DNA from: Caulobacter sp. FWC2
Lineage (GTDB): Bacteria; Pseudomonadota; Alphaproteobacteria; Caulobacterales; Caulobacteraceae
Reading direction: 5' to 3'
DNA: 64,000 nt
NCBI RefSeq assembly: GCF_002742625.1
Contig: NZ_PEBF01000001.1
Coordinates: 3,348,001-3,412,000, forward strand
Shown here: in pieces, positions 29,009 through 39,556 of the stretch
Position numbering within the stretch: position 1 is the stretch's first letter
Layout of the letters: each line of letters begins with the position of its first letter
The notes under the pieces: generated by a model
Database searches by the model: none
What the model was told of the DNA's origin: nothing
Seen by the model: only the letters and a program-made list of their open reading frames with translations
Translations under genes and position numbers: made by a program

Positions 29009-29146
29009 TTCTTAGTCTCCTGGGCGATCAGCCCGAGCGGCGCAAAACGTGTTGAACGCCTGATTGTCACCAATCCTGGTCCGTCCCGACCGGGTCAGAG
29101 CGAAGCGCCGGGGCCCTCCACCGCGGATGCGGCTTCAAAAGGCCCA

Positions 29147-29182
29147 GGCCGCCTTCCCTCTCCGGAGAGAAGAAAGGCGGCC
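29147..29182 (-). terminator. hairpin between rpoA and rplQ
   Basis: GGCCGCCTT at 29147-29155 pairs with AAGGCGGCC at 29174-29182, with a CCGGAGAG-containing loop. On the minus strand only CCTTTTG follows, a weak U tract. This makes it more likely an attenuator or RNA-processing/stability element than a full terminator, since rplQ must be transcribed through. Confidence 0.5.
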
Positions 29183-29211
29183 CGGATTTAGCGCAGATGG
29201 CTTCGAGGTTC

Positions 29212-30228
29212 TTAGATTTGGTCTTCGAACTTCTTGGCCAGGTCTTCGATGTTCTCCGGCGGCCAGTTCGGCACGTCCATGCCGAGGTGCAGGCCCATGC
29301 CGGCGAGAACTTCCTTGATCTCATTCAGCGACTTGCGGCCGAAGTTCGGGGTGCGGAGCATCTCGGCTTCGGTCTTCTGGATCAGGTCGCCGATGTAGAC
29401 GATGTTGTCGTTCTTCAGGCAGTTGGCCGAACGGACCGACAGTTCCAGCTCGTCGACCTTCTTCAGCAGGGCCGGGTTGAACGGCAGTTCCGGCTTGGAC
29501 TCGTCGGCCGACTTGGCCTTCGGTTCCTCGAAGGTGATGAAGATCTGCAGTTGGTCTTGCAGGATCCGGGCGGCGTAGGCCACGGCGTCCACCGGAGTGA
29601 CGGCGCCGTTGGTTTCCACTTCCAGGACCAGCTTGTCATAGTCCAGCGACTGGCCTTGACGCGTCGGCTCGACGCGGTAGGCGACGCGCTTGACCGGCGA
29701 ATAGAGCGCGTCGACGGCGATGAGGCCGATGGGCGCGTCTTCCGGACGGTTGCGGTCGGCCGGCACGTAGCCCTTGCCGTTGTTGACCGTGAACTCCATG
29801 CGCACCGAAGCGCCGTCGTCCAGCGTGCAGAGCACGTGGTCGGGATTCAGGATTTCGATGTCGGCCGGGGTTTCGATCTGACCGGCGGTCACAGGGCCGG
29901 GGCCCGTGGCGCGCAGGGTCATGCGCTTCGGGCCTTCGGCATGCATCCGAACGGCCAGTTGCTTGATGTTCAGAACGATATCGACGACGTCCTCACGGAC
30001 GCCTTCGAGCGAGGAGAATTCGTGCACCACGCCATCGATCTGGATGGCGGTGACGGCGGCGCCTTGCAGCGACGAGAGCAGAACGCGACGCAGGGCGTTG
30101 CCGAGCGTCACACCGAAACCGCGCTCGAGGGGCTCGGCGACGATACGGGCCTTGCGGGTCGCATCGGCTCCGGTTTCGATCTGCGGCTTCTCAGGACGGA
30201 TCAGCTCGTTCCAGTTTCTTTCGATCAC
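29212..30228 (-). CDS. rpoA: RNA polymerase alpha subunit
   Basis: 338 residues. The N-terminal dimerisation domain contains [20 protein letters not shown], and the C-terminal domain (about 250-330), which contacts UP elements and activators, contains [16 protein letters not shown]. The GTG start at 30228 has AAGGGA upstream. It sits between rpsK and rplQ as usual. Confidence 0.98.
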   Translation of the reverse strand: MIERNWNELIRPEKPQIETGADATRKARIVAEPLERGFGVTLGNALRRVLLSSLQGAAVTAIQIDGVVHEFSSLEGVREDVVDIVLNIKQLAVRMHAEGPKRMTLRATGPGPVTAGQIETPADIEILNPDHVLCTLDDGASVRMEFTVNNGKGYVPADRNRPEDAPIGLIAVDALYSPVKRVAYRVEPTRQGQSLDYDKLVLEVETNGAVTPVDAVAYAARILQDQLQIFITFEEPKAKSADESKPELPFNPALLKKVDELELSVRSANCLKNDNIVYIGDLIQKTEAEMLRTPNFGRKSLNEIKEVLAGMGLHLGMDVPNWPPENIEDLAKKFEDQI

Positions 30229-30304
30229 GTGGTCGGGTCCCTTGAACGCGGCTCGCCGGCCGCGTTTTGCGCAGCCGGCGAAGAAGATTGGTGTCTAAAA
30301 AGTA

Positions 30305-30694
30305 CTAGACGCGACGACGCTTGGGCGGACGGCAGCCGTTGTGCGGGATCGGCGTGACGTCGCGGATGGTCGTGATGGTCATGCCCGCGGCTTGCAGCGC
30401 GCGCAGAGCCGATTCACGGCCCGAACCAGGACCCGACACGTTGACTTCCAGCGTCTTGACGCCGTGTTCAGCGGCCTTCTTGCCCGCGTCTTCCGCAGCC
30501 ATCTGAGCGGCGTACGGGGTCGACTTGCGCGAGCCCTTGAAGCCCATCATGCCGGCCGAGGACCACGAGATCGTGTTGCCCTGGGCGTCGGTGATGGTGA
30601 TCATGGTGTTGTTGAACGAGGCGTTCACGTGCGCCACGCCCGAGGTGATGTTCTTGCGTTCGCGCTTTTTAACGCGACCCGGTTCCTTGGCCAT
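30305..30694 (-). CDS. rpsK: 30S ribosomal protein S11
   Basis: 129 residues; [18 protein letters not shown] and the C-terminal [19 protein letters not shown] are diagnostic. It follows rpsM with a 12-base gap, in the alpha operon order. Confidence 0.98.
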   Translation of the reverse strand: MAKEPGRVKKRERKNITSGVAHVNASFNNTMITITDAQGNTISWSSAGMMGFKGSRKSTPYAAQMAAEDAGKKAAEHGVKTLEVNVSGPGSGRESALRALQAAGMTITTIRDVTPIPHNGCRPPKRRRV

Positions 30695-30706
30695 CGTCAG
30701 GCTACC

Positions 30707-31075
30707 TTATTTCTTCTTGCCGGCGATCGGCTTGGCCGGACCCTTGCGGGTGCGAGCGTTCGTGTGGGTGCGCTGACCGCGGACCGGCAGGCCCTTACGG
30801 TGACGCAGGCCGCGATAGCAGGCCAGGTCCATCAAGCGCTTGATGTTCATCGAGTTCTCGCGGCGCAGATCACCCTCGACGGTATAGTCGCGGTCGATCG
30901 TTTCGCGGATCTGCAGGACTTCAGCGTCGGTCAATTGATTGACGCGACGAGCTTCCTCGATGCCCACCTTCGTGATGATTTCACGCGCGGACCGTTGGCC
31001 GATGCCGTGAATGTACTGAAGCGCGATCAAAACGCGCTTGTTCGTCGGTATGTTGACGCCTGCAATACGGGCCAC
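30707..31075 (-). CDS. rpsM: 30S ribosomal protein S13
   Basis: 122 residues with the canonical start [10 protein letters not shown] read from GTG at 31075, behind AGGAG. A frame extension to 31096 would add residues absent from the family. The C-terminus ([24 protein letters not shown]) is typical. A 175-base spacer separates it from adk, room for its own promoter. Confidence 0.97.
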   Translation of the reverse strand: MARIAGVNIPTNKRVLIALQYIHGIGQRSAREIITKVGIEEARRVNQLTDAEVLQIRETIDRDYTVEGDLRRENSMNIKRLMDLACYRGLRHRKGLPVRGQRTHTNARTRKGPAKPIAGKKK

Positions 31076-31250
31076 GTCTAATGTTCTCCTAGTCACGCAC
31101 TAAAGACGCGAACGGCGCGCCCGGCTCAATCCAGAGGATCCAAACCGGCGCGCACGGATCGCGCCCTTTCGCGGAAGCGCCCCGTTATAGGGATCGTTTC
31201 GCTTCCGTCAACAACTGAATCCACCAGACATCCGGTGAATCAGGGCTTCT

Positions 31251-31820
31251 TTAAGCGACCACGCTCAGAGCATGGTCGATGGAACTGGCGACGGCTTCGA
31301 CCGAACCCATTCCGTCCAGTTCCGTGAGCTTCCCCTGCCCTTCATAGTAAGGCAGCAGCGGCGCGGTCTGGGCATTGTACTGAGCCAAACGAGTCACGAA
31401 GACTTCGGGATTGTCGTCCGGCCGCCCCTGTTCTTCGAATCGCTTCTTGATCCGCTCGATCAGGGCTGGCTCGTCTACCTTGAGTCGGAGAACAGAGTCG
31501 ATCTTCTGTCCCCGAGCCGCCAACATCTTGTCCAGAGCTTCGGCCTGAGCGACTGTGCGCGGGAAACCATCAAAGATCGCGCCGCCGGCCGCCTCGGCCT
31601 CGGGCAGACGGTCCTCGATCAACGCGATGACAATCTCGTCGGTGACCAACTCGCCGCGGTCCAGCACGCCCTTGACCTTCAGGCCGAGCTCCGAACCCGA
31701 GGCGATCGCGGCCCGCAGCATGTCGCCGGTCGAGAGCTGGACCATGCCACGCTCAGTGACCAGGCGCTTGGCCTGAGTGCCCTTCCCCGCCGCCGGCGGA
31801 CCGAACAGGATCAAGTTCAT
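31251..31820 (-). CDS. adk: adenylate kinase
   Basis: 189 residues, converting AMP and ATP to two ADP. P-loop GPPAAGKGT at 7-15, STGDMLRAAI for AMP binding, and DGFPRT. The LID is short and has no zinc-binding Cys, the form usual in Alphaproteobacteria. It lies between secY and rpsM, but a strong terminator follows secY, so it may be transcribed mainly from its own promoter. Confidence 0.97.
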   Translation of the reverse strand: MNLILFGPPAAGKGTQAKRLVTERGMVQLSTGDMLRAAIASGSELGLKVKGVLDRGELVTDEIVIALIEDRLPEAEAAGGAIFDGFPRTVAQAEALDKMLAARGQKIDSVLRLKVDEPALIERIKKRFEEQGRPDDNPEVFVTRLAQYNAQTAPLLPYYEGQGKLTELDGMGSVEAVASSIDHALSVVA

Positions 31821-31890
31821 TTAAGCCCCTTCGCGCGTCTGCCGAGTCTGCGCCCAGCTGATCTCCCGGTGCAGACCTAGAGCCCCGGGA

Positions 31891-31928
31891 AAGAAAACGG
31901 AAGCCGGTTTTGTGACAAACCGGCTTCC
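31891..31928 (-). terminator. intrinsic terminator between secY and adk
   Basis: A perfect 12-bp stem, GGAAGCCGGTTT (31899-31910) and AAACCGGCTTCC (31917-31928), with a six-base loop. On the minus strand it is followed by GTTTTCTTT. It sits 28 bases after the secY stop, inside what is usually one operon. Confidence 0.85.
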
Positions 31929-31956
31929 AACGCTTCCAATAAATGTGAAGCCCGGC

Positions 31957-33312
31957 TTAGCGGTTACGACCGCCGCGCAGCTTCGACTTCTTGATGAGGC
32001 CCTCGTACTGGTGAGCCAGCAGGTGCGACTGGATCTGCGCCACGGTGTCCATGGTCACCGTCACGACGATCAGGATCGAGGTGCCGCCCAGGGCGAACTG
32101 GTTCGACTTGACGGCCATCATGACCAGCTCCGGCGCCACGCAGACGGCGGTGATGTAGGCCGCGCCGATCACGGTCAGGCGGGTCAGCACGTAGTCTAGG
32201 TACTCAGCGGTGCGCTTGCCCGGACGGATGCCCGGCAGGAAGCCGCCGTACTTGCGCAGGTTCTCGGCCGTCTCCTCGGGATTGAACACGACCGAGGTGT
32301 AGAAGAACGAGAAGAAGATGATCAGCAGCGCGTAGAGCACCAGGAACGCCGGGTGGCCGTGCTGCAGCGCGCCGACCACGCCCGGCAGCCACTGGGCCCA
32401 GGACGGCAGGTTGGCCGCGTTGATGAATTGCAGGGCCGTCGTCGGCAGCAGCAACAGGCTGGAGGCGAAGATCGGCGGGATCACGCCCGCGGTGTTGATC
32501 TTAAGCGGCATGAACGAGCTCTCGCCGCCCACCATGCGGTTGCCCTGCTGGCGCTTGGGGTAGTGGACCAGCAGGCGGCGCTGCGAGCGCTCCATAAATA
32601 CGATCGCCAGGATGGCGGCCACGGCGCCGATCAGGATCAGGAACAGCGGGGTGTAGTTGCCCGAGGTCTGCGACTGGACCAGCAACTGACCAAGGGTCAT
32701 CGGCAGGTGGGCCACGATGCCGGCGAAGATGATCAGCGAGACACCGTTGCCGACGCCGCGGCTGGTGATCTGCTCGCCCAGCCACATCACAAACAGGGTG
32801 CCGCCGGTCAGGACCACGACAGTCGAAACGACGAAGAAGAGCGGCCCCACGCCCGCAGCGACCACGCCGGGCTGCGCTTGCAGGCCAATGGCGATCGAGG
32901 CCGACTGGAACACGGCCAGCACCACGGCCAGGTAACGGGTATATTGGTTGAGGGTCTTGCGGCCCGCCTCCCCGCCTTCCTTCTTCAGCTTCTCCCACGG
33001 CGGATACACCGTTCCCATCAGCTGCACGATGATCGAGGCGCTGATGTAGGGCATCACGTTCAGCGAGAAGATCGCCATCCGCGAGACGGCGCCGCCCGAG
33101 AACATGTTGAACATGCCGAGGATGCCCTCGGAGTTGTTGTTGAACAGGCGCGAGAACGCGTTCACGTCGATGCCCGGAATCGGGACGTAGGAACCCAGGC
33201 GGTAGACCACCAGGGCGATGATCGTGAACCAGATGCGCTTGTGAAGATCGGTCGCCTTTTGGAACGACGCGAAATTCATATTGGCTGCGAGTTGTTCGGC
33301 GGCCGAGGCCAT
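31957..33312 (-). CDS. secY: protein translocase subunit SecY
   Basis: 451 residues with ten membrane helices, the channel of the Sec translocon with SecE and SecG. Diagnostic segments are VVYRLGSYVPIPGID near helix 1, MPYISASIIVQLMGTV in helix 2, and the C-terminal GLIKKSKLRGGRNR. It is followed by a terminator before adk and preceded by a 233-base spacer from rplO that holds two hairpins. Confidence 0.98.
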   Translation of the reverse strand: MASAAEQLAANMNFASFQKATDLHKRIWFTIIALVVYRLGSYVPIPGIDVNAFSRLFNNNSEGILGMFNMFSGGAVSRMAIFSLNVMPYISASIIVQLMGTVYPPWEKLKKEGGEAGRKTLNQYTRYLAVVLAVFQSASIAIGLQAQPGVVAAGVGPLFFVVSTVVVLTGGTLFVMWLGEQITSRGVGNGVSLIIFAGIVAHLPMTLGQLLVQSQTSGNYTPLFLILIGAVAAILAIVFMERSQRRLLVHYPKRQQGNRMVGGESSFMPLKINTAGVIPPIFASSLLLLPTTALQFINAANLPSWAQWLPGVVGALQHGHPAFLVLYALLIIFFSFFYTSVVFNPEETAENLRKYGGFLPGIRPGKRTAEYLDYVLTRLTVIGAAYITAVCVAPELVMMAVKSNQFALGGTSILIVVTVTMDTVAQIQSHLLAHQYEGLIKKSKLRGGRNR

Positions 33313-33440
33313 TCAGATCCCCACGACTCTGGAGCGTGACGGCCGGACACTATCCGGCGACTCCAACGAAATTTGGCGCGGAGCCTGCTTATCCGTTTCA
33401 AACGATTTGAAAAGGGCAGGCCCGGGTAGAGGCCACAAAT

Positions 33441-33539
33441 AGGTGAGGCTCGCCGCGATGTCACGGCGAGCCCCCTATTTCTGTCATCCCGGTCGAAACG
33501 AAGTCCCGGGAAAGCGCCAGGCGCTTATCGGGATGACAT
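33441..33539. repeat. two hairpin repeats between rplO and secY
   Basis: Hairpin one: AATAGG and GGCTCGCCG (33447-33455) pair with CGGCGAGCC (33464-33472) and CCTATT. Hairpin two: TGTCATCCCG (33482-33491) pairs with CGGGATGACA (33529-33538), enclosing an inner GC-rich segment. The second has the look of a dispersed extragenic palindrome. Neither is followed by a strong U tract, so processing or mRNA stability is as likely as termination. Confidence 0.65.
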
Positions 33540-33545
33540 ATGGTC

Positions 33546-34031
33546 TTAGGCTTCGGCTTCCGCCTTGGCCTTCTTGGTCACGGTGACCGAACCACCAGCG
33601 GCCTCGACGGCCTTGATGGCGGCTTCCGTGGCCGAGTAGACGGTCAGCTTCAGGGCGGTCTTGATCTCGCCCTTGCCCAGCAGCTTCACGCCGTCGAGTT
33701 CACGACGGATGACGCCGGCGGCGACGAGGTCAGCGGGAGCCAGTTCGGCGCCAGCCTTGAACTTGCCAGCGGCGACGGCTTGTTCCAGGCGCCACAGGTT
33801 CACTTCGGCGAACTCGAGGCGGAAGGGGTTGTTGAAGCCGCGCTTAGGCATACGCATGTGCAGCGGCATCTGGCCGCCTTCGAAGCCGGCGATGGCGACG
33901 CCCGAGCGCGCCTTCTGGCCCTTCACACCGCGACCGGCGGTCTTGCCCTTGCCCGAGCCCGGGCCACGGCCGACGCGCATGCGGTTCTTGGTCGAGCCTT
34001 CCTGCGGGGCCAGTTCATTCAGCTTGGTCAT
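33546..34031 (-). CDS. rplO: 50S ribosomal protein L15
   Basis: 161 residues starting [20 protein letters not shown] with the Gly/Lys-rich [21 protein letters not shown] loop typical of L15. AAGGAGAGG precedes the ATG. A 186-base spacer with a terminator-like hairpin separates it from rpmD, so it may have its own promoter. Confidence 0.97.
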   Translation of the reverse strand: MTKLNELAPQEGSTKNRMRVGRGPGSGKGKTAGRGVKGQKARSGVAIAGFEGGQMPLHMRMPKRGFNNPFRLEFAEVNLWRLEQAVAAGKFKAGAELAPADLVAAGVIRRELDGVKLLGKGEIKTALKLTVYSATEAAIKAVEAAGGSVTVTKKAKAEAEA

Positions 34032-34160
34032 ATGTGCCTCTCCTTGGAGATCTGCGCCCAGCCAGCGGCTGGACTCGGCTTGAAAAAATCAGAGCGCGCT
34101 TAAAACCCTAAAACGCCCCGAAACTCAATGGTGAAATGAGTTTGGGCCAAACAGGATTTC

Positions 34161-34193
34161 AAACGAAAACCACCCCGGCTCTCACCGGGGTGG
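34161..34193 (-). terminator. terminator-like hairpin after rpmD
   Basis: CCACCCCGG (34170-34178) pairs with CCGGGGTGG (34185-34193) around a six-base loop. On the minus strand GGTTTTCGTTTG follows. It begins 25 bases after the rpmD stop, within the spc gene run. Confidence 0.75.
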
Positions 34194-34217
34194 CATATTT
34201 CGTCGTCGCGTAGCGGA

Positions 34218-34403
34218 CTACTCGACGATTTCCAGCAGGTGCGCGACCTTGCGGATCATGCCGCGGACCGACGGGGTGTCTTCCAGCGTGGACGTACGGC
34301 CCAGCTTGTTGAGACCCAGACCAGCGAGCGTGGCGCGCTGGTCCTTTTCACGACGGATCGGGCTGCCCGTTTGGCGGACCGTGACTTGCTTAGCTTCAGC
34401 CAT
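34218..34403 (-). CDS. rpmD: 50S ribosomal protein L30
   Basis: 61 residues; [26 protein letters not shown] is the family pattern, and [16 protein letters not shown] closes it. It follows rpsE by three bases. Confidence 0.97.
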   Translation of the reverse strand: MAEAKQVTVRQTGSPIRREKDQRATLAGLGLNKLGRTSTLEDTPSVRGMIRKVAHLLEIVE

Positions 34404-34406
34404 GAC

Positions 34407-35012
34407 TTAGCCCTCGATGGCTTCCGGCGACGAAGCGCCGTCGGCGCGACGGCCGAGGATGTCGCCAACCTTCTTGCCGCGCTTGGCGGCGATCTGGCGG
34501 GGCGACGACTGGACCTTCAGGGCCTCGAACGTGGCGCGAACCATGTTGTACGGGTTCGAGGAACCCGTCGACTTGGCCACGACGTCCTGGACACCCAGGG
34601 TTTCGAGAACCGCGCGCATCGGACCGCCGGCGATGACGCCGGTGCCGGGAGGCGCCGCGCGCATCATCACCTTGCCAGCGCCCCAACGGCCAGCGCCGTC
34701 GTGGTGCAGGGTGCGGGATTCGCGCAGCGGGACGCGGATCATCGTCTTCTTGGCTTCTTCGGTCGCCTTGCGGATGGCTTCCGGCACTTCACGCGCCTTG
34801 CCATGACCGAAGCCGACGCGGCCCTTTTGGTCACCAACGACCATCAGAGCAGCGAAGCTGAAGCGACGGCCACCTTTTACGGTGGCGGCGACGCGGTTGA
34901 TGTGGACGAGCTTTTCGACGATGTCGCTGTCGACCCGCTCTTCGGGGGCGTTGCGGTCGCGACGGTCACGGCGTTGACCGCCTTCACCGCGCTGTTGTTC
35001 ACCACGAGCCAT
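34407..35012 (-). CDS. rpsE: 30S ribosomal protein S5
   Basis: 201 residues. [17 protein letters not shown] and [15 protein letters not shown] are diagnostic of the S5 N-terminal double-stranded-RNA-binding domain. An Arg/Glu/Asp-rich N-terminal extension of about 25 residues is longer than in E. coli. Confidence 0.98.
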   Translation of the reverse strand: MARGEQQRGEGGQRRDRRDRNAPEERVDSDIVEKLVHINRVAATVKGGRRFSFAALMVVGDQKGRVGFGHGKAREVPEAIRKATEEAKKTMIRVPLRESRTLHHDGAGRWGAGKVMMRAAPPGTGVIAGGPMRAVLETLGVQDVVAKSTGSSNPYNMVRATFEALKVQSSPRQIAAKRGKKVGDILGRRADGASSPEAIEG

Positions 35013-35022
35013 TCTGTTTCCC

Positions 35023-35373
35023 TTAGAAGTTCAGGCCGGCTTCGCGCGCGGCGTCGGCCAGGGCTTTCACCCGGCCGTGGAAGATGTAACCACCACGATC
35101 GAAGACGACGTCCTTGACGCCCTTTTCGATGGCCCGCTCGGCGACGAGCTTGCCGACAGCGGCAGCGGCATCCTTGTCCGCGCCCTTGCCTTCAGCTTCC
35201 AGGGTGGAAGCCGACGCCAGGGTCACGCCGCGTTCATCATCGATGACCTGGGCGTAGATGTTCTTCGACGAACGGAAGACCGACAGACGCGGACGACCGT
35301 TGGCGAGGCTCTTGAGGCGGGTGCGAACGCGCTGAGCGCGCTTGGCCGCCGATTCACGAGGAGAGAGCGCCAT
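35023..35373 (-). CDS. rplR: 50S ribosomal protein L18
   Basis: 116 residues; [20 protein letters not shown] and the C-terminal [20 protein letters not shown] match L18, which binds 5S rRNA. Spacing to rplF is three bases. Confidence 0.97.
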   Translation of the reverse strand: MALSPRESAAKRAQRVRTRLKSLANGRPRLSVFRSSKNIYAQVIDDERGVTLASASTLEAEGKGADKDAAAAVGKLVAERAIEKGVKDVVFDRGGYIFHGRVKALADAAREAGLNF

Positions 35374-35376
35374 GGC

Positions 35377-35910
35377 TTACTTCTTCTTGCCTTCCTTGCG
35401 GCGAACCTTCTCGCCAGCATAACGAACGCCCTTGCCCTTGTACGGCTCAGGCGGACGAATGCGGCGGATCTTCGCGGCAATCTCGCCGACCGCCTGCTTA
35501 TCGATGCCGGCGATCTTGATTTCGGTCTGCTTCGGCACAGCGAAGGTGACGCCGGCCGGAGCCTCAACGTCCACGTCGTGGCTGAAACCGAGCTGGAGGC
35601 TCAGGGCGGTGCCCTTCATGGCCGCGCGGTAACCAACGCCGACCAGTTCGAGGCTTTCCTCGAACCCGGCGGTGACACCCTGCACCATGTTGGCCACCAG
35701 CGTGCGGGACAGACCCCACATGCCCTTGGCGCGCTTCGTGTCGACGCGCGGAGTCAGAAGGAGCTCAGCGCCCTCTTGCTTGACTTCGACTTCGTCGGCG
35801 ATCGTCCACGACAGCTGACCCTTGGGGCCCTTTACCGTGACCGTCTGACCGTCGAGCGTCAGTGTGACGCCCGAGGGGATTGCGACGGCTTTCTTACCGA
35901 TACGTGACAT
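35377..35910 (-). CDS. rplF: 50S ribosomal protein L6
   Basis: 177 residues starting [15 protein letters not shown]. The C-terminal [16 protein letters not shown] is the L6 signature near the sarcin-ricin loop contact. Confidence 0.98.
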   Translation of the reverse strand: MSRIGKKAVAIPSGVTLTLDGQTVTVKGPKGQLSWTIADEVEVKQEGAELLLTPRVDTKRAKGMWGLSRTLVANMVQGVTAGFEESLELVGVGYRAAMKGTALSLQLGFSHDVDVEAPAGVTFAVPKQTEIKIAGIDKQAVGEIAAKIRRIRPPEPYKGKGVRYAGEKVRRKEGKKK

Positions 35911-35928
35911 GCTCTTTCCCTCCCGCGC

Positions 35929-36327
35929 CTAGTAGACGCGGCAGAGGACTTCGCCGCCGACGTTAGCGTCGCGTGCAGCGGTGTCCGACATGACGCCCTT
36001 CGGCGTCGAAAGGATCGAGATGCCCAGGCCGTTCTTGATCGGCTTCAGGTCCTTGATCGACGAGTAGACGCGGCGACCAGGCTTGGACACGCGGCTGATT
36101 TCGGCGATCACGGGCTCACCGTCAAAGTACTTGAGCTCGATCTCGAATTCGGGGAACGCGCCGGGCTTCTCTATCAGCGAGTAGCCACGGATGTAGCCTT
36201 CATCGGCCAGCACGTCGAGGACGCGAGCGCGCAGCTTGGAAGCCGGCGTCGAGACCTTGTTGCGCTTGCGCGTGGCGGCGTTCTTGATGCGAGCGATCAG
36301 GTCGCTCAGGGGATCGTTCATCGACAT
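35929..36327 (-). CDS. rpsH: 30S ribosomal protein S8
   Basis: 132 residues; [17 protein letters not shown] and the C-terminal [20 protein letters not shown] are diagnostic. In E. coli S8 represses the spc operon; whether it does so here is not visible. Confidence 0.98.
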   Translation of the reverse strand: MSMNDPLSDLIARIKNAATRKRNKVSTPASKLRARVLDVLADEGYIRGYSLIEKPGAFPEFEIELKYFDGEPVIAEISRVSKPGRRVYSSIKDLKPIKNGLGISILSTPKGVMSDTAARDANVGGEVLCRVY

Positions 36328-36337
36328 CTGATCGTCC

Positions 36338-36643
36338 TTACCAGCTCGACTTGACGAGGCCGGGGATCTGACCCTGCGAACCCAGTTCGCGGAGCGCGAT
36401 ACGGCTCATCTTCAGCTTGCGGTAGTAGGCGCGCGGACGGCCCGTGACTTCGCAGCGGTTGCGGATGCGGATCGCCGAGCTGCTGCGGGGCAGCTTGGCG
36501 AGCTTGAGGCGAGCCTCGAAGCGTTCCTCGAGCGGCAGGCTTTCGTCGTTGGCGGTCGCCTTGAGGGCGGCGCGCTTGTCGGCGAACTTCTTGACGAGGG
36601 CCTTGACCGCTTCATTGCGGTTGACGGCGCTTTTCTTTGCCAT
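36338..36643 (-). CDS. rpsN: 30S ribosomal protein S14
   Basis: 101 residues, the long zinc-free form (one Cys, no CxxC pairs). The C-terminal [20 protein letters not shown] is diagnostic. Between rplE and rpsH. Confidence 0.97.
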   Translation of the reverse strand: MAKKSAVNRNEAVKALVKKFADKRAALKATANDESLPLEERFEARLKLAKLPRSSSAIRIRNRCEVTGRPRAYYRKLKMSRIALRELGSQGQIPGLVKSSW

Positions 36644-36664
36644 GGTGCTTTTCCCTGCCCGCTC

Positions 36665-37222
36665 TTAATTCGTGAACGGGAACTGGAATTCCTTCAGGAG
36701 AGCCTTGGCTTCCTGGTCGGTCTTCGCAGTGGTGCAGACGATGATGTCCATGCCCCAGATCTGTTCGATCTGGTCATAGTTGATTTCCGGGAACACCAGG
36801 TGCTCCTTCAGGCCCATGGCGTAGTTGCCACGGCCGTCGAAGCTCTTGCCGTTCAGACCACGGAAGTCCTTCACGCGCGGCAGCGCGATCGTGACCAGGC
36901 GGTCAAGGAACTCGTACATCCGGTCCTTGCGCAGGGTGACCTTACCACCGACCACCATGCCTTCGCGCAGCTTGAAGCCGGCGATGGACTTGCGGGCCTT
37001 GGTGGCGACGGGCTTTTGGCCGGCGATCGCCTGCAGGTCCTTCAGAGCGACCTGAGCCTTCTTGGAGTCGGCCACGGCCTCACCGATACCCATGTTCAGG
37101 ACGATCTTGTCCAGCTTGGGGATCTGCATCTCGTTGGTGTAACCGAACTGCTCCTTCATCGCGGCGCGGATGCGCTCGCGATATTCGGACTTCAGCCGGG
37201 GCTCGTAAGCTTGATCAACCAT
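36665..37222 (-). CDS. rplE: 50S ribosomal protein L5
   Basis: 185 residues; [15 protein letters not shown] and the C-terminal [20 protein letters not shown] are diagnostic. Its ATG lies inside the end of rplX (8-base overlap), implying coupled translation. Confidence 0.98.
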   Translation of the reverse strand: MVDQAYEPRLKSEYRERIRAAMKEQFGYTNEMQIPKLDKIVLNMGIGEAVADSKKAQVALKDLQAIAGQKPVATKARKSIAGFKLREGMVVGGKVTLRKDRMYEFLDRLVTIALPRVKDFRGLNGKSFDGRGNYAMGLKEHLVFPEINYDQIEQIWGMDIIVCTTAKTDQEAKALLKEFQFPFTN

Positions 37223-37529
37223 TGATCACCTCGCCCGTCGTCTTGGCGACGCGCACCTTCTTGTCGCCTTCGATCTTGAAGCCGACGCGGGTGGGCTTGC
37301 CGTTGGAGTCCACGATGGCGACGTTCGAGACGTGCAGCGCGGCTTCCTTTTGCTTGATGCCGCCTTGCGGATCGGCTTGGGTCGCCTTGGTGTGACGCGA
37401 AACCATGTTCACGCCTTCCACGACAACGCGGTTGTCCTTCGGCAGGACTTGGGTCACAGCGCCTTGCTTGCCCTTGTCCTTGCCAGCCAGAACGACGACG
37501 CGGTCGCCCTTCTTGATCTTAGCGGCCAT
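37215..37529 (-). CDS. rplX: 50S ribosomal protein L24
   Basis: 104 residues; [20 protein letters not shown] is the KOW motif of L24. Overlaps rplE and, by one base, rplN. Confidence 0.97.
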   Translation of the reverse strand: MAAKIKKGDRVVVLAGKDKGKQGAVTQVLPKDNRVVVEGVNMVSRHTKATQADPQGGIKQKEAALHVSNVAIVDSNGKPTRVGFKIEGDKKVRVAKTTGEVING

Positions 37530-37897
37530 TACAGCACCTCCGGAGCGAGGGAGATGATCTTCATGTGGTTCTTGGCGCGCAGTTCACGAGGAACCGGGCC
37601 GAAGATCCGCGTGCCGACCGGCTCGCTCGACTTGTTCACGATGACCGCGGCGTTCTTATCGAAGCGGATGACAGAGCCATCCTTGCGCTTCAGATTTTGA
37701 TTCACCCGAACGACGACGGCGCGAAGCACGTCACCCTTCTTCACGCGGCCACGCGGGATGGCTTCCTTCACGGAGACGACGATGACGTCGCCCACGCTGG
37801 CGTAGCGACGGCCTGCGCCGCCCAACACCTTGATGCACATGACCCGGCGAGCGCCAGAATTGTCAGCGACTTCCAGGTTAGTTTGCATCTGGATCAT
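37529..37897 (-). CDS. rplN: 50S ribosomal protein L14
   Basis: 122 residues starting [19 protein letters not shown], like E. coli L14 in length and order. The second Met (codon 4) is a less likely start. Confidence 0.98.
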   Translation of the reverse strand: MIQMQTNLEVADNSGARRVMCIKVLGGAGRRYASVGDVIVVSVKEAIPRGRVKKGDVLRAVVVRVNQNLKRKDGSVIRFDKNAAVIVNKSSEPVGTRIFGPVPRELRAKNHMKIISLAPEVL

Positions 37898-37914
37898 GGT
37901 CTAAACCTTCCAGA

Positions 37915-38154
37915 TTAAGCCGAAGCCTTGGGAAGCACTTCCCAGGTCTTCAGCTTGGACTTCGGAGCGCACTCGACAATGCGAATAGCTTCGCCGGCCT
38001 TGTACGCGTTGGATTCGTCGTGCGCGTGGTACTTTTTGGACTGACGCACGATCTTCTTAAGAACCGGGTGAACGATGGTCCGTTCGACCTTCACCACCAC
38101 GGTCTTGTCGCCCTTATCGGAGACGACCACCCCTTCGAGGATACGCTTGGGCAT
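37915..38154 (-). CDS. rpsQ: 30S ribosomal protein S17
   Basis: 79 residues; [20 protein letters not shown] is the OB-fold start of S17. Ten bases from rpmC. Confidence 0.97.
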   Translation of the reverse strand: MPKRILEGVVVSDKGDKTVVVKVERTIVHPVLKKIVRQSKKYHAHDESNAYKAGEAIRIVECAPKSKLKTWEVLPKASA

Positions 38155-38164
38155 ATCGTTCTCC

Positions 38165-38356
38165 TTAAGCCGCGGCCTTGGCGCGCAGCACGGTCTTGAT
38201 CCGCGCGATATCCTTGCGGATCTCGTTGACGCGGTGGGTCTTCTCGACCTGGCCCGTCGCGGCCTGGAAGCGCAGGTTGAACTGCTCTTTCTTCAGGCTG
38301 ATCAGGGTGTCGGCCAGCTGGTCGGGGGTCAGGCCCCGGATGTCAGCGATCTTCAT
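38165..38356 (-). CDS. rpmC: 50S ribosomal protein L29
   Basis: 63 residues as [19 protein letters not shown]. The ATG at 38356 is chosen because it gives the family start and lies ten bases after AGGAGG. An ATG at 38362, overlapping the rplP stop as TGATG, would add two residues and cannot be excluded. Confidence 0.95.
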   Translation of the reverse strand: MKIADIRGLTPDQLADTLISLKKEQFNLRFQAATGQVEKTHRVNEIRKDIARIKTVLRAKAAA

Positions 38357-38361
38357 GAGCA

Positions 38362-38793
38362 TCAAGCCTCCTGGGCCACGCCCGCATCAATGCGGGTGAC
38401 AACACGAGTGCGGATCGGCAGCTTGGCGGCGCCCAGGCGGAGAGCTTCACGCGCGATATCGTCCGGCACGCCGTCGATTTCGAACATGATGCGGCCCGGA
38501 GCCACGCGAGCGGCCCAGTAATCCACGGCGCCCTTACCCTTACCCATCCGGACTTCGGCCGGCTTGCCGGTGACCGGCACGTCGGGGAAGATACGGATCC
38601 AGACGCGGCCTTGACGCTTCATCTGGCGGGTGATGGCGCGACGGGCGGCTTCGATTTGACGGGCCGTGATGCGCTCCGGCTCGACGGCCTTCAGGCCGTA
38701 CGAACCGAAGTTCAGCATGGTGCCGCCCTTCGAAGTGCCGTGGATGCGGCCCTTGAACTGCTTGCGGAATTTGGTCTTTTTCGGAGACAGCAT
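38362..38793 (-). CDS. rplP: 50S ribosomal protein L16
   Basis: 143 residues starting [38 protein letters not shown] is diagnostic of L16 near the A-site tRNA elbow. Confidence 0.98.
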   Translation of the reverse strand: MLSPKKTKFRKQFKGRIHGTSKGGTMLNFGSYGLKAVEPERITARQIEAARRAITRQMKRQGRVWIRIFPDVPVTGKPAEVRMGKGKGAVDYWAARVAPGRIMFEIDGVPDDIAREALRLGAAKLPIRTRVVTRIDAGVAQEA

Positions 38794-38806
38794 AGCGATC
38801 TAATCC

Positions 38807-39556
38807 TTAACCGCGATCGCGACGGTTGCGGTCGCCCCGGTCGGGACGATCGCCGCGCTCACGCCCACCACCTTCGCCGGCCGGGCCGGACTCAGTGGCG
38901 AGACGCTTGTCGAGCGCCATCGGATCGTGCTCCAGCACCTCGCCCTTGAAGATCCAGGTCTTCACGCCGATGATGCCATAGGTCGTCTTGGCTTGGGCGA
39001 ACCCGAAGTCGATGTCGGCGCGCAGCGTGTGAAGCGGCACGCGACCTTCGCGGTACCATTCCATACGAGCGATTTCCGCACCGCCGAGGCGACCCGAGAC
39101 GTTGATCCGGATGCCCTTGGCGCCGAGACGCACGGCCGACTGGATCGAACGCTTCATGGCGCGACGGAAAGCGATACGACGCTCGAGTTGTTGAGCAATC
39201 GACTCGGCCACCAGTTGAGCGTCGGTTTCCGGCTTGCGGATCTCGACGATGTTCAGGTGGACTTCGCCCTCGGTCTGGATCGACAGGTCCTTGCGGAGCT
39301 TGTCGATGTCAGCGCCCTTCTTGCCGATGATGACGCCCGGACGAGCGGCATAGATCGTGATGCGGCACTTCTTGTGCGGGCGCTCGATGATGATGCGCGA
39401 GACACCAGCTTGGTACAGGCGCTTCTTCAGGTTGGCGCGGATCGCGAGATCCTGGTGAAGCATCTTGCCGTACTGGGCGCCGTCGGCGAACCAACGGCTG
39501 TCCCAGGTGCGGTTTACGCCGAGCCGCAGCCCGACCGGATTGACTTTCTGACCCAT
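38807..39556 (-). CDS. rpsC: 30S ribosomal protein S3
   Basis: 249 residues: [18 protein letters not shown], the KH domain with [16 protein letters not shown], and the C-terminal domain with [18 protein letters not shown]. It ends in an Arg/Asp/Gly-rich tail of about 20 residues longer than the E. coli protein. The ATG shares a base with the rplV stop. Confidence 0.98.
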   Translation of the reverse strand: MGQKVNPVGLRLGVNRTWDSRWFADGAQYGKMLHQDLAIRANLKKRLYQAGVSRIIIERPHKKCRITIYAARPGVIIGKKGADIDKLRKDLSIQTEGEVHLNIVEIRKPETDAQLVAESIAQQLERRIAFRRAMKRSIQSAVRLGAKGIRINVSGRLGGAEIARMEWYREGRVPLHTLRADIDFGFAQAKTTYGIIGVKTWIFKGEVLEHDPMALDKRLATESGPAGEGGGRERGDRPDRGDRNRRDRG

